From: Rhododendron vialii
Taxonomy: Eukaryota > Streptophyta > Magnoliopsida > Ericales > Ericaceae
DNA: 64,000 bases
Direction of reading: 5' to 3'
Assembly: GCF_030253575.1 (NCBI RefSeq)
Contig: NC_080568.1
Coordinates: forward strand, 6,795,501-6,859,500
A program made the position numbers and the translations under genes. The notes below the pieces were generated by a model. The model worked only from the letters and a program-made list of their open reading frames with translations. It searched no databases and was not told the DNA's origin. Each line of letters opens with the position of its first letter. Position 1 is the stretch's first letter. Positions 22,701-45,000 of the stretch are shown piece by piece.

Positions 22701-23886
22701 TTTCAAAATTATTCAAAAACTTTACTTTCCCGCTTTGGCTTTTTGCCTTTACTTTACCACTACGTTTTGTCATTTAACGTGTACACCTGTAACCCACTTC
22801 CTAAGGAGGAATCAAATGTACAACACAAGGACACTACATTCACTTCCGGGGGCTGGTAATTCCTGGTTATTGCTTTTGTCATTTGCATTTTTGCAGCAAA
22901 CCTCCCCATTGCTTAAAGCAGTACCACGTCGGTTTTTTTCAAAGTTTCTACGACTCGTAAGACACCCAGGACAAATTTTTCTCGCCAAAACAAGTTTGAA
23001 ATTCGAGCTTATTAGGTTATCTTTGGCATGAATTCGTGCCAATGATGAAGCCAGACTCAGTTTTCAACAATGGACGCAACTTAACGGCCGACCAAATTGA
23101 TCAACAACAAACAAGCATGGATTCTATCTCATTCTTGGGGTATAGAAAGATGACAGATTATACTGGAATTAGAACACTATGCATTATCGTAGGTCAACTA
23201 ATCTTGAATTTTTTATTTTTTATTTTTATGAATTTTCTGTCAATATTTGGACAATTTGGTCTGTCATATTAGGCTATTAGCCTTACACGTCTTCCCTGTA
23301 GCCTTCGGAACTGAGCAGTTTTGCCCCTACGAATTTAGAAAATATGCTCACCGATATCCGTTGGAGTTGATTTTTTACAGGACCTCACAAAAATTATTTT
23401 AAAATTTATGGATTTTTTTTCTCTATTTTTGTAAGGCCGGAATGGGCCCCACATGTCGTGCTGTGGCCCATGCGGTGGGAGAGGTGTGGTGGTCCTAGCA
23501 CGTTTAATTTTAGGACAATTTTTTTTAAAAGTACTTTTGTTACATAACTAAAAAGTTACCCAGAACATCTCAAATTCCTACAATGCCTACATATAAAGTA
23601 CAACATCAATTTGTTTCACTTGTCCATTGTATCTTCTCTTAAGAAAATGCACTTATCCAAACCAAAACTTAGTTTTGAATATAGAGTCATACTGTCTTTT
23701 AACAATCAAAGCCATCCTTTTAACTTCTCAATTCAAAACCATTTTAAAAATCAGAGCTAACATACAAGTTTGTGAATTGTGGTTCAGCGCGTACTAAAAT
23801 ATGGTTGCCATAAGAAATGAACACTCTCAGATTCAATTCTTTTTCATGACAGTGAATCAAGAAGCAAAATAATTTCAAATCTTTGC
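19709..23886. other. Intergenic region between the BIR3-like gene and TNL-A
   Basis: About 4.2 kb without a supportable gene. Open frames are short and conflict with one another. Around 23340-23470 there is another member of the foldback family seen near 2960-3060 (shared phrase CCGATATCCGTTGGAG). The remainder shows nothing recognisable. Homology to the TNL-C downstream region begins at about 23887. Confidence 0.55.
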
Positions 23887-23992
23887 AGTATGGATGGCAG
23901 AAAAAGGATGAATACAAAGAACAAAATATTTAGGAACCGTCCCACGGCGGAACTTGAAAATTTGCGGAAACTGCAAGAGAGAGGGAAAAGCA

Positions 23993-33202
<9,210 letters not shown>

Positions 33203-33247
33203 TTTCTTTTACTCCCGCCAATAGTAAATTGAACCTGAGTAATTAGT

Positions 33248-33510
33248 CCCGTTGTTATTTTCTTCCTTCTTTCCGAAGCCTGTAAACCGGGCTAAGGGAC
33301 ACTTTCATTGGGACCGTACCTTCCAAGGTTTCGTGATTAGGAAATTCGTTCTTGAATCCTTAGTAATAGCTCTCCGGAGAATCTCTTGACTAGTCAATCA
33401 AGGAACTCATCCCATCAGTGCCTTCTTGTGAGTGCTAGTCAGCTACCATCCTTGGTATAGGTTGTTCTCCTGTGTTCCTGTAAGAAGTCCTTCCCATACC
33501 TGATGCGCTC
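33248..33510. other. Segment inserted in the TNL-A leader region
   Basis: TNL-C reads TTAGTCCAACTGCCCGGCC without a break (about 63095), while TNL-A has about 260 extra bases between TTAGTCC and AACTGCCCGG. No terminal repeats or target duplication were seen. Origin unknown. Confidence 0.6.
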
Positions 33511-33655
33511 TAACTGCCCGGCCGTAAACTGGCCGAGACCACTTTGAGTTGCGAGTGTCTCAAAATATTTGTGGATTGCTGGAGTTATGAGGTATCACTT
33601 GCAGGCCTTTACAAATGGGTGTTTCACTGTTTATATCTCTGCAATTTGGCATGCG

Positions 33656-33692
<37 letters not shown>

Positions 33693-33818
33693 TTCCTTCC
33701 TTACCGTGTACATGTACTATATAATATGCGTTCACATGTACGTAGAAGATAATTGGCCAGTGGCTACTTGTTTTGGTTAGTAGTCAAGACTCATGCGACA
33801 CAGAGCTTCTTTATTCAA

Positions 33819-34165
33819 CGTTAATGATACACCCACCGAACAACCAATCCACCGCACGTGTGTGGGACCCACTTCGGGTCCCACACGGATGATCCAAGCC
33901 ACTTAATAATTTTAAAAGAAAAATGGAGTGAGCCCTCGTAAAAATCGTCTCAATTTGATATGTGTAGGTGTTCATTTCAATCTTCCATTTGTGAACGGCT
34001 AGGATCATCTGATTTTTGAAAGTTTGGATCAAGCACCTGCACATATCGGATTGAGACGATTTTCACGAGGGCCCACTCAATTTTGTTAAAAAAAATTATT
34101 GAGCAGCTCGGATCATCTGTGCAGGGCCCGGAGTGGATGGGGTGTTCGGTGGGTGTATCATCTCT
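33819..34165. mobile_element. Foldback MITE between TNL-A and TNL-B
   Basis: Ends ATGATACACCCACCGAAC and GTTCGGTGGGTGTATCAT are exact inverted copies, and internal arms pair as well (CGTCTCAATTTGATATGTG against CACATATCGGATTGAGACG). A 10-bp repeat CTTTATTCAA flanks it (33809-33818 and 34166-34175). The same element lies upstream of TNL-C. Confidence 0.8.
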
Positions 34166-34721
34166 CTTTATTCAATGGGTCTTGGAGCACCTCTACGTAA
34201 TACCTCAAGATCCTTTGTGTGACAAATGTGGTCTTGCATTAAGCCTTAAAAAAATGGGCAAGGGTCCGAAATTGCCTTCGGAAAAACTTTAACTTCAATG
34301 TGTGGTTGCATCTTATACACGCGCAAGGTTCAGACATGGCCTTCGGAACTTTTGAGGAAAGAAAAAGTGGAGAAAAATCACTTGCACAGCCACATGACGT
34401 CCAGCAGTACCCAGGTCTACAACTCCACTATCAATTAGTATATTTTTGCGAGAGGTCATTATTAAGTGTATGGACTCGATGAGAAAGAGAGAGAGTATGG
34501 TGGTGCCCTAATACCGCTATCAATCGTACTTTTTTGCGAAATTACTACTATGCATATGGACTCCACGAAACCTCGACGAAAAGGGAGGGAGAAGGAGCAT
34601 GTGTTTGACGGACGAAAACCAGAAGCCACTTGCCAGTTATCTTCTACGTACATGTAAACGCGTATTGATATACATGTACAGATTCAGGAAGGAGGAAGGA
34701 ATCTCTCTCGCCAAATTGCAG

Positions 34722-34729
34722 ATATATAA
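34722..34729 (+). promoter_or_regulatory. Probable TATA box of TNL-B
   Basis: ATATATAA, 212 bp before the TNL-B start. The inverted equivalents are GATATAAAC near 33637 for TNL-A and GATATATAAAC near 63230 for TNL-C, both on the minus strand, so the element is kept in all three copies. Confidence 0.5.
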
Positions 34730-34940
34730 ACACCCATATGTGTAGTTTTATTTTTGATAAGTCCCATATGTGTAGTTTTATTTCTACAGTATATGTAAAG
34801 GCCTGCAAGTGAAAACTCATAACTCATCCAGCAATCCACATATAATTTGATGGATAATTCAAAGTGGTCTCGTCTAGTTTACACGCAGCAGTTCGACTAA
34901 TTATTCGAGTTCAGTTCACTGTTGGCGGGAGTAAAAAAAA

Positions 34941-35416
34941 ATGGCCGAAAACAACGTGGCGTCGCCACCGGCGCCAGCGTTCAGGCTCCGGTGGGACGTG
35001 TTCCTGAGCTTCAGAGGGGAGGACACTCGCCTCGGCTTTACCGACCGCCTCTACGAAGCCCTCCTCGCCGAAGGCGTCCGCGCCTTCCGCGACAACGAGG
35101 GCATGAGCAAGGGCGACGAGATCTCGTCGAGCCTCCTCGACGCGATCCACGACTCCGCCGCCGCCATCGCCGTCATCTCCCCCAGCTATGCCTCGTCGCG
35201 GTGGTGCCTCGAGGAGCTCGCGACCATCTGCGAGTGCCGAAGGCTTCTTCTCCCCGTGTTCTTCAACGTGGACCCCTCGCACGTGCGGCGGCAGAAAGGG
35301 CCGTTCGAACAGGACTTTCTAAGCCTCGAGAGTAGGTTTGAGGAGGAAAAGGTCGTGCGGTGGAGAGATGCGATGGGAAAGGCGGGTGGGATCTCTGGTT
35401 TTGTTTATCAGAATAG
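34941..35416 (+). CDS. TNL-B exon 1, TIR domain
   Basis: Start MAENNVASPP; DVFLSFRGEDTR, the complete second motif EISSSLLDAIHDS, and SPSYASSRWCLEELATI with the expected catalytic Glu. The donor is AATAG|GTACTTC at 35417. GC-rich (many CCG/GAG codons) compared with the AT-rich later exons. Confidence 0.92.
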
Positions 35417-35963
35417 GTACTTCTCTCTCTCCTCTCTCTTCATTTCAATCGAGGTTTTAGATATCGGCCATTAATTGCAATAACGGTTTTTAACTTGGGA
35501 TCGGATCCTCTCTGATCCAAGTTGTGGACTGAGGAAACAGTCCAAATGTGGATCATACATTGGGAAGGTCAATGATTCGGATTTGTTTAAGGACTCTTCG
35601 CGTTGGATAGATCCAAACCATTAATTGCAATATTGGACAATTACTGGTGAGATGAAAATTGAAAGCCTACGGGTGAAAGGCACTTCAAAGAATTTTTTTT
35701 AAAAATTCCCTACTTCTACCACCGATTTCCGTTACGTATGGTCGATACTTCCCGGCTACCGTACCCTGACTTGACCTCTACATTCTGTTATTTAAAACCT
35801 TGATTTCAATGTTTCTGGTAGGGAAAACCCCAATGAAATTCAATTATTGGTTTAGTATTTTAATATGGTGTTTGTGTTTCGCGTGAATGGAATAGTATAA
35901 TGCTTCTAAAAGCCGGAGATTCTGGCTCCTGTCGGGGTATTAGTTTTTTGATTCAGTATATAG

Positions 35964-36004
<41 letters not shown>

Positions 36005-39000
36005 TTTAAGAATGCTTGGCTATACTTTAAACTGGAGTCTTGCTTCAGTCTTTTTCTTTTTGAACATGGCAAATTTGAGTCTTGACTCTTGATTCAGTCC
36101 GGAGAGAGAAAACCCAGCAGAATTCTTGTTCTAGCTTTCAAAATTCAGTCATGAGAAGGAGATAAGTCAGCAGAAGTATGATCCTCCTAGCTTTCTTAGT
36201 TGTGAGATGAGCCCAGAAGAAAACTAGCCTCCACAATGAGCCTACCTTTTTAATAGGGGTATAAGACTAATGATGCAAATGTTTTCTTGTAATTTGGATA
36301 TGCTATTTTCGGTGAATCTTTAGAAATTGGGTTACATAGTTATGGTTAATTTAGCTGAACGTCTAATTGAATTAAAGAAATACTTTTACGAGGAAAATAT
36401 CTAAAAATAATCCGACTATTAGAAGAATCATGTGAAAGTAAGCAACTTATTTAAGTGCAAACACTAAGTCGAGTTGACTGTGTCATATTTAACGTCCACT
36501 TAATATCCGCGTTGTGATGAAGCTTTTGCACTAAGTCTCTCCCTACGTTTGCCTTCAAAAAAAGAAAAAGAAAAAGAAAAAGTCTCTCCCTATGTTGATA
36601 GGAGTGTCCTATCTCAAAGGGAAATGACTGTATCCTTCCAGCTGTTGTTTGTGGGATCTAGGGCCATAGTTAGCTTGATATCTGCCTTCATGGTCTACCT
36701 GTGCCGGCAATATTAGTTAGCTTCAAGTATGATAAGAAGGGACACGTGAGTCTTTCTATAATGTCATTTCCTTGAAGGAACTAATTGGATGTGACTATTG
36801 TAATACAATGGTACAGCCAGGGAAGCTTGAGACTTCAAGTATGATAAGCAGACTGAGATTGTGGTCCTTAATGTACTATGTTATTTTTTAATGGGATTCA
36901 GCTGTTTATTTTTTGTTGTTAAATTTTTAGTTCACTTGGTTGTTCTGATTCCCCCGCTATCTTTATTATTTGGTATATTCCTTGTAAAATGGTGGAGTCT
37001 GTCTTTTGGTTAATTTAAACTCCTTCGTAGGTGTTTTATTTGTTTCACAGTTGACTTTGTTTTCCAGCTTACTACCCAATTGGTGGTCAGCTTGTGTTAC
37101 AATATTTCAGTCTTTGCTGGTAAGCAACGCAGGACATGCAAAGCAGTTTATTTGTTTGTGTGGTTATGCCTAGAGAAGGGCAAAGACACAATGTTGCTTA
37201 AAGATATTTTAGCGGAAATTATAGTAGAGAAATTGCTTCTTGTTTAAATAGACTTAGTGTGACTTGTTTTCCATGGGTAAAATATATTTAAGTGATGAAA
37301 AGCTCCCTCACTCCATACTTCCCAGTCTTGATTTTATATTTGCTTGCCTACATGTGTTACTCATATGTCAACGCATTAGTGTATATTATCTTTTCCTAAC
37401 AACCACCGAGGAAAACAGACCTTAAGGGGACTAACTACTATTGAGAAGCAAAGCCTAAGACCTCAAAACCCTACTCCTCTCCCTGCGCATGGTCTCCAAT
37501 AAATTTTCTCTATCTTTCTCTCTCCACTCATTATCATCAAAAACCTCCCCCAAAACCCAAACCGAACAAACCCTAACCATTTAGAACCCGAGGTGTATAT
37601 TATAGCTATAATGTTGGATTCAGCACATGAGGCATAGAGAAACGACCCGTGTGTTTCCTCATAGGTTTTTTTTTTTTTTCCTTTTTCTAAACTCGATTAC
37701 TTCCTCATAATGAGTTGTAAAATAAGCACCCTTAGCCTTGTACAACAATTAATCTCCACTGGAAGTTTAGAAGCTTAAAATTGTACAAATTTGAATGGGA
37801 TTAACTGCTGTATGCTTTGGCTGGGTGATGTGGTGTTGTTAGATAGCGTAGCAAGTTTGTGGAGAAATTTGATCATTTATGGTAACAAGATTGTACTTTT
37901 GAGGACTTTCCTTTGCTTTGAATGTTGAAAATTGTCCCACATTGGTTAATTATCTCCTCCAAAAACTAGTCTCCACTCATTGCCAATTGGTTCTGAGTTC
38001 GATGCTTTAACATGGTATCAGAGCTAGGTTTTCGGAGTCTTTTCCCTTTGTTTGTGCCATAGTTGCACTTTCTTTCATTGTGATCCGTGTGTTCCAGATC
38101 CTTTGTTGACCTCTCCACGTGCGAGGGTCGCACGTGAGGGGGAGTGTTGGAAATTGTCCCACGTCGGTTAATTATCTCCTCCAAAAACTTGTATATGAGC
38201 CTAGACGGCCTCTCCACTCATTGTCAATTGGTTCTGAGTTGGATGCTTTAACATTGAATTGGGTTGGGACCACAATGTCTCATCCGAAATGGTCCAAGGA
38301 GCAAACACACGGTTGGGACATGACCTAAGATGGTTCAAAAGTGGTAATTATAGTCATTAGGCCAAATAAAGCATATTTGGTTTTGGTTTTCTCTTGCCAG
38401 AATGCTTCTTTTTCTTTTTAACTTTTAGGTTTGAGTACATTTCTAACATGATCGTCAAAATCGGAAATTCATGATTCTGTTCAAGATTCAGTCAAAATCG
38501 GTACAAATCTATTGGTGAATCTATCTTGGGATTAAAGTGGCAATGAATGTTATACGATTCACAACTTGATTTCCAATTTACGGCACGTGCGATTCTTGAA
38601 AACACATCTGACAATTTTGAATCCCTTTTCATTTATTATTTTTGTGGAAAAGCAAGAGTATATCTTCATAGAGTATTTATTTTGTAATCAATTCTTTAAG
38701 CATTTCGAGATTAGAGCATCCAGACCAGTTGTGCGCTTAACCCTTTCCCTATTATTTGTTCTTCTAGAATGCCGATGTTGACCATATAGTGTTCTATGGC
38801 TATATTACCATCTACCCATAATTATTGTTCCCACTTTACCAGTTTTTTTTTTTACATAGTTTAGTAAGATACAAGACAAATTATATTCACTCAACGCCCA
38901 TGGAATAAATATCTCTAAGATGATTCTTTGGACAATGAGTATACCATAATATTTGAATCTCGGTAAGTATAACATCATCTACGAATGAATATTGTGTGTA

Positions 39001-42000
39001 TCTCTAACATCATCTTGTTTCCTCTAGAAACCATAGCATAATCATTTAGGTTATATAGGATCATAGTTCAGGCCAGGGCTTAGAATGTGTTGCCATACAA
39101 GCAAGCTAAGAATATTCGACTACACAATCTTTTTGGAGCAAACTTTTATTATTTTAGGCCTTTGCATCATTGTAATGCATCTCTTATGTATGAAATCATA
39201 AATGTACTTTTTAATGTAGTTTTACAGTTATGACAGAATCTGTACGATTGACTATGCGTTCGTTTCACGATTCAGGTAAAGGCAATTTCAATTCACATGA
39301 TTAAATTTATAGTTTGACGACTATGATCTCAAATCTCTCTGTGGTTGGCGAACTTCCTTAACATGTTAATTGTAGGCTTTATTTGCAAGTATTTTCTTGT
39401 CTTAAGCTGTTTCCTAGCGATTTTAGAATTCAACTATTAGAAATAAGGATAAAAGGCCTCTTGGCTATGAAGCTGTTTTTTTTTTGATCGGCAGGCTATG
39501 AAGCTGTTGATTGAGTTGATAATATTCCAGAGAGAGTATATCATAAATTGTGTTTGTTGAGTTTTTTTTTTCTGTTCCTTCGGTCCTGTTCCTTCGGTCA
39601 TTAGTTACACATTTCCCCTGATTTCCGGATTTGGAAATATAGAAGTTCCTTACTACATTGATATTTTAGTGGGGAGGAGTATTCATTTGTTATAACTTGG
39701 TAGTGTTACTTCCTGAGCTTGTGGAAGTGGGTACGACAACATTTACCAGAGGCTCAATCTCAACATATTTAGTACCAGCAAGCAAATAATCTCATATAGA
39801 TGACTTAACAATTAACATAGATAAAGACATGAAAATATTGTTAGGACATAGTATGAAATGGTGTTTTCAATGTGTAATGTTGATTCAATAACGGACCCTC
39901 CTGATAAAAATATTCTCATGTACTTGAAAGTTTTTTTTTTTTATGGCAAAAGAAACTCCGACTCTAGTTCTACCAACTACTTAAGAGATTACAAGCATGG
40001 GGCTCTTAAAGTAATTTACATCGTTCTCGTCATGTTTGATCACTTGATGTAACATGCTGGTACCTTTCTCCAAATTTGCCATTTGGTTGTTCAAACGTGC
40101 TTTATAAATTTCCCGTTCTTTGTATAAGTTTTCTTTCCTTTTTTGCATTTACTTACTATGTTCTCAATATGACATCTAATGGCAGCGAAGAACCTGGGTT
40201 GATTCAATTATTAGTCAGAAAGATTTTGGCTGAATTAAGCAACACACCAATGGGCGTGGCTTCATATGCTGTGGGCCTGAATTACCCCATTGAGGAACTA
40301 TTGAGATTGTTAGATGTTAAATCTAACGGCATACGAGTTTTGGGGCTTCATGGAATGGGTGGGGTCGGCAAGACAACCCTTGCTAAAGCTGCCTACAATA
40401 AACTTGTCAGCCACTTTGAACACCGCAGTTTCATTTCCAATGTTAGAGAGATGATGCAACAAAATGGTTTGATATCTCTTCAGAACAAACTCCTTGGTGA
40501 TCTTTCATTGGGAAGGGCATCTAATGTAGATGATGCTAATGCTGGAAAAATTGCAATTGAAAGGATGCTTCAGGAGAAGCGAGTCCTTATTGTTTTAGAT
40601 GATGTCGATGATAGAAGCCACCTTGGTGCACTGGTTGCCAAAAGAGAGTGGTTTTATGAAGGAAGCCGAATAATTATTACTACAAGAGATAAAGATGTTC
40701 TGATTGCTCATCATGTGCATCAGATGTATGAGGTGAGAGAACTGGGTCTCTCTGATTCAGAAGACCTTTTCCGTTATCATGCATTGAGAACTAGAAAGGC
40801 CTCTGAAACTTTCCTGAGTCTGTCTCGACAAATTGTGTCCCTTACTGGACGATTACCCTTGGCTCTGGAGGTATTTGGTTCTTTTCTGTTTGATAAGAGG
40901 AGAGTGGAGGAATGGGAAGATGCTCTGCAAAAGCTGAAGCAGATTCGTCCGCGCCATCTCCAGGATATCCTAAGGATAAGTTTTGACGGGCTGGATGAGG
41001 AAGAGAAGTGTATATTCCTCGATATTGCTTGTTTATTTGTTAATCTAGAAATGAGGAGAGATGAAGCAATTGACATAGTGAAGGGCTGCGGTTTCAGAGC
41101 TGAGATTGCAATCAATGTCCTGGTAGCAAGATCTCTTGTTAAAATTATGCAGGACAAGAGTTTTTGGATGCATGATCAAATTAGGGATATGGGCAGACAA
41201 ATTATTCGGCATGAAAGCCTTTCAGATCCCGGTATGCGAAGCAGACTGTGGGATCATGCTGAAATTCTGACTGTCTTCAAAGATAGGATGGTATGAATCT
41301 TAGCTGCAGGCCTTACCTTTCTCTTAGGTCCTGTTTGGGAATACCAACTTTTTACTGGACATGCTATTTAATGGGTTTGAATTTAAATTCTATGACATTA
41401 GTTCTCTAATCCCCCACACCCTGCTTTCGATTAGATTTACTGCATCTCCAATGGTTACCCTTGTAAAACTACAATCTTTTTCTTTGGCTTTTTAAAATAG
41501 ACAATATTTTCAGGACAACTCAAAAAGGAAAGAAAGACCTAGAATATGGGACGCAAGGAGTACTAGTTTACTCAGCTTGTTTTCCTTGTTACTAAAAAGG
41601 GATATATTTGGGTACAAATTATCCGTCTGAATGTGATTGAGAATATGAGAATGCAGACTTGAGAAAAAAGAGAGATGAAGAGAGACAATGTGACAGGGTT
41701 TAGTCATTTATTTTCTTTGATTTTTATCACAAGTAGCTTCTTCTTTTTCTTCCTCATTTCTTTTAGAATGGCCTTTGTTATTTTTTGTCATATGCATGTC
41801 AAAGTCAACTCCTCAACCCAAATCTTTACACTAGTGCTCATTATATTCTCAATTTTGCCGTTCAAAAATAAAATCCAATTTTTATTGGTTCTTACTGAAT
41901 ATGATTCTTAATATTGTTAATTGTCCTTTAAATCTTGTTACCAAATATACTCTCTAGTCTCTCTTGAAAGTTTGTTTGAAACTTCATTACCTTCGTTAAT

Positions 42001-45000
42001 GGGGTGATAATTTCGTATATATTCGTGAACCTGGTTTGGTGGGGACTTTGTGAAGAATCCAAACTCGTGAACCTGGTTTGGTGGGAACTTTGTGAAGAAT
42101 TCAAAGTCGTGAACCTGGTTTGGTAGGAACTTTGTGCAGAATTCAAATTCATAAACGCTGGTGATTGTTTATTTGGTTCAATAGTTTTTGGTTAGTAAAG
42201 CACTGTATAACCATCTAATCCTGAATTAGACTCCTGCATCTTTACATGAATAGGTGAGTGGCGTCAAATATGTTTATCGATTTTATTAGTTGGTTACATT
42301 TGATTTGGATAGGATGTAGTTTTGTATTTAAACAGTATTCCAAGTTTTTTTAAAGGTACACTAAATACTTCCTACTGCTTAAACAGTATTCCAAGTTTGT
42401 TAAAGGTATAGTAAATACTTCCGACCGAAACAACACATCATATTGAAATTTTTGTTCTTCAGACGAGTCATCTCAGTGGGTGAACCATGGAAACCTTGTG
42501 TTTGTTCTATTTGTTTAGGCTTTTCCTACTATTTTTTGGGCAATAGAACTGTAGAGACACATTTTTGCTTTTCTAGGCACTAGTCAGCAGTAACACATTA
42601 AATGAAGAAGTTGCTCAATGCATTTCTACTCCTACTGTATTGTACTGATTTCATTTTATATCCTTGTGATGAATGAAATTATTTTTGCCGATAAAAAAAA
42701 AAAAACATTAAATGATGCAAGGAAGTAGGACCTTATTCTGCAACAAACTAAATGGAGGTGTTAGTGGTTTTACCTAGCAAAGTCTCTTAGTGAGGTACTG
42801 GTGTCCAATCGGCCAATCCAAAAAAATAGAAGTTGTTGAGTTTGTCCCACATGTCACGGTTTCTGCAACATGACTGCTTTTATATTTTCTGGTGTCACCT
42901 TGAATGTAATTGTACTAGCTTAAATTTCTTACTGCTTTTCCTTCACTTGGCTCCAATTGGGCCTGTAATTCATGATTTTTTTTTGATCGGCAAAGCAAAC
43001 TTTTATAAAACTCGACCAAGATACATCGAGGGGAAGGCATGGAGCACAAAAAAGCTACACTGCCAAAGAAAGCTACAACAGAAAAACCACCAACCGAGAG
43101 TTGGAGGACAAACAAAACTCCTAAACAAAGCTCCTCAAAGATACGACTAGATTTTCAACTTTCGAATGCCATCCAAGAATCCCTTAAATTCCTCCACCGT
43201 ATAGATGTTGATATCGAATTCGGCCTGTAATTCATGATTGGCACCAATTCGGCCTGTATTTCATGATACTGTACTAATTTTTTTCCTCCATATCATTGAT
43301 GTCAGGGAACGAGATGTAATCAAGGAATCATTCTCAACTTTGAAAAGAATCATATGGAGGTGATCCCTGAATCACTTTCTTTGGACATATTCCAAATGAC
43401 ACCCAATATCACCTCTGTAATAACATACTTGATGGGTTTATGGAGAGAGTGCTTCTACTCTGGAGCCAAGAAAGAGGCAGAGGTGACACTTCGAACTGAA
43501 CCATTTGAAAAGATGGTTTGTCTGAGACTTCTTCAGTTAAGTAACGTGAGATTGGAGGGAAATTTCCAATGCATACCTCCTGAACTAAAGTGGCTACAAT
43601 GGAGGAAATGTCCTTTGAAAAATCTTCCTTCTGATTTTTGTCCACAGCAGCTTACTGTTCTTGATCTCTCAGACAGCAAGATAGAAAATGTGTGGGGCTT
43701 GAGATGGTGGAGTTGGTACAAGAACAAGGTATGTTCCACTATTGCATCAATAATATGAGATGATTGGCTGCTTTTGAATTTCCTCGTACCCAAGCTTAAA
43801 TTTCTGGTGCCAGTAATTGGTCTTAGGTTTAGGGTCAAAACTTTATATTCCTCGACTTAGTGTCCATTGTTCAATATTGCGATGTGGCTGGTGAATGCTG
43901 TAATTTGTTAAACATGTCCAAGTGTGGAGTCTGTGGACAGCTTGGCTGAGGGTTGATTTTGCATCCATATCTTATTTCCTTGGTAACACAAAATGCCTTA
44001 TGTTGGTTGACAAGGTTTGGGATTCCATTGTGATTCTTTATTGTCGGAGAGAGTGTTCTAATGTCAGAGAATTTAGTGTTGTCTTGTTTTGTATATGATT
44101 TGTTGAATGAATTTTGATTGAGAATGAATATGTAAAGGCTTCGCTGTGTTCATTTTTGTTATTCTCCTCTTTGCTTTTATTCCCTTTTGCAAACCTGTTG
44201 TCGATGAGGTTTTTCCTTGATTTTGGTTTCACATACAGTTTTGCATTGCAGCAGTTTTTTTTTTTGATGGGCGCAAGTAAATCTTGGTAAATTTTCAGGT
44301 GGCAGAGAACTTGATGGTTATGAATCTTCATGGCTGCTACAACCTAACTGCTGTTCCTGATTTATCCCGGCATCACGCCTTGGAAAAGCTGATCCTTGAG
44401 CGTTGCACTAGTTTAACGACGATTCATAAATCACTTGGTGACGCAACTACTCTACGTCATTTGAACCTGAGGGATTGTTCTAACCTTGTGGAATTTCCAA
44501 ACGATGTGTCTGGTCTGAAACATCTTGAGACCCTTATCCTCTCCGGTTGCTCAAAATTAAAAGAACTACCGCAGAAGATGGAATGCTTGAATTCTTTAAG
44601 AAAGCTTCTTGTTGATAATACTGCGATAGAGCAATTGCCTGAATCTATATTCCGGCTTACAAAACTTGAAGTTCTCAGTTTAAACGACTGCCAATCCCTA
44701 AAGCGGCTACCCCTTTGCATAGGACAGCTGGGTTGTTTAAGGGACCTTTCACTTAATGGTTCTGCATTACAAGAGTTACCTGATTCCATTGGCTTTTTGG
44801 TCAATCTGGAGACACTTAGTTTGATGTGGTGTAAATGGCTTACTGTAATACCTGATTCTGTTGTCAATCTCAAAATGTTAGCGAAATTTTGGCTTAATGG
44901 TAGTTCACTGATGGAACTGCCAGCTTCTATTGGTTCGTTATCCTATCTGAAAGAATTATCTGTTGGAAACTGTTCTCTCACCAAACTCCCTGTTTCCATT

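Larger units (their letters stand above)
33203..34940. promoter_or_regulatory. Shared divergent promoter of TNL-A and TNL-B
   Basis: 1738 bp between the two start codons. Its two halves are inverted copies of each other: the block ACATGTACGTAGAAGATAA at about 33735 reappears inverted at about 34635-34655, and the GGTGTTT..TATA..TGCAATTTGGC block at about 33628-33650 reappears inverted at 34711-34735. A foldback element (33819-34165) sits between them. TNL-A has an extra segment (about 33248-33510) near its start. A GA run lies at 33659-33690. Confidence 0.75.
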
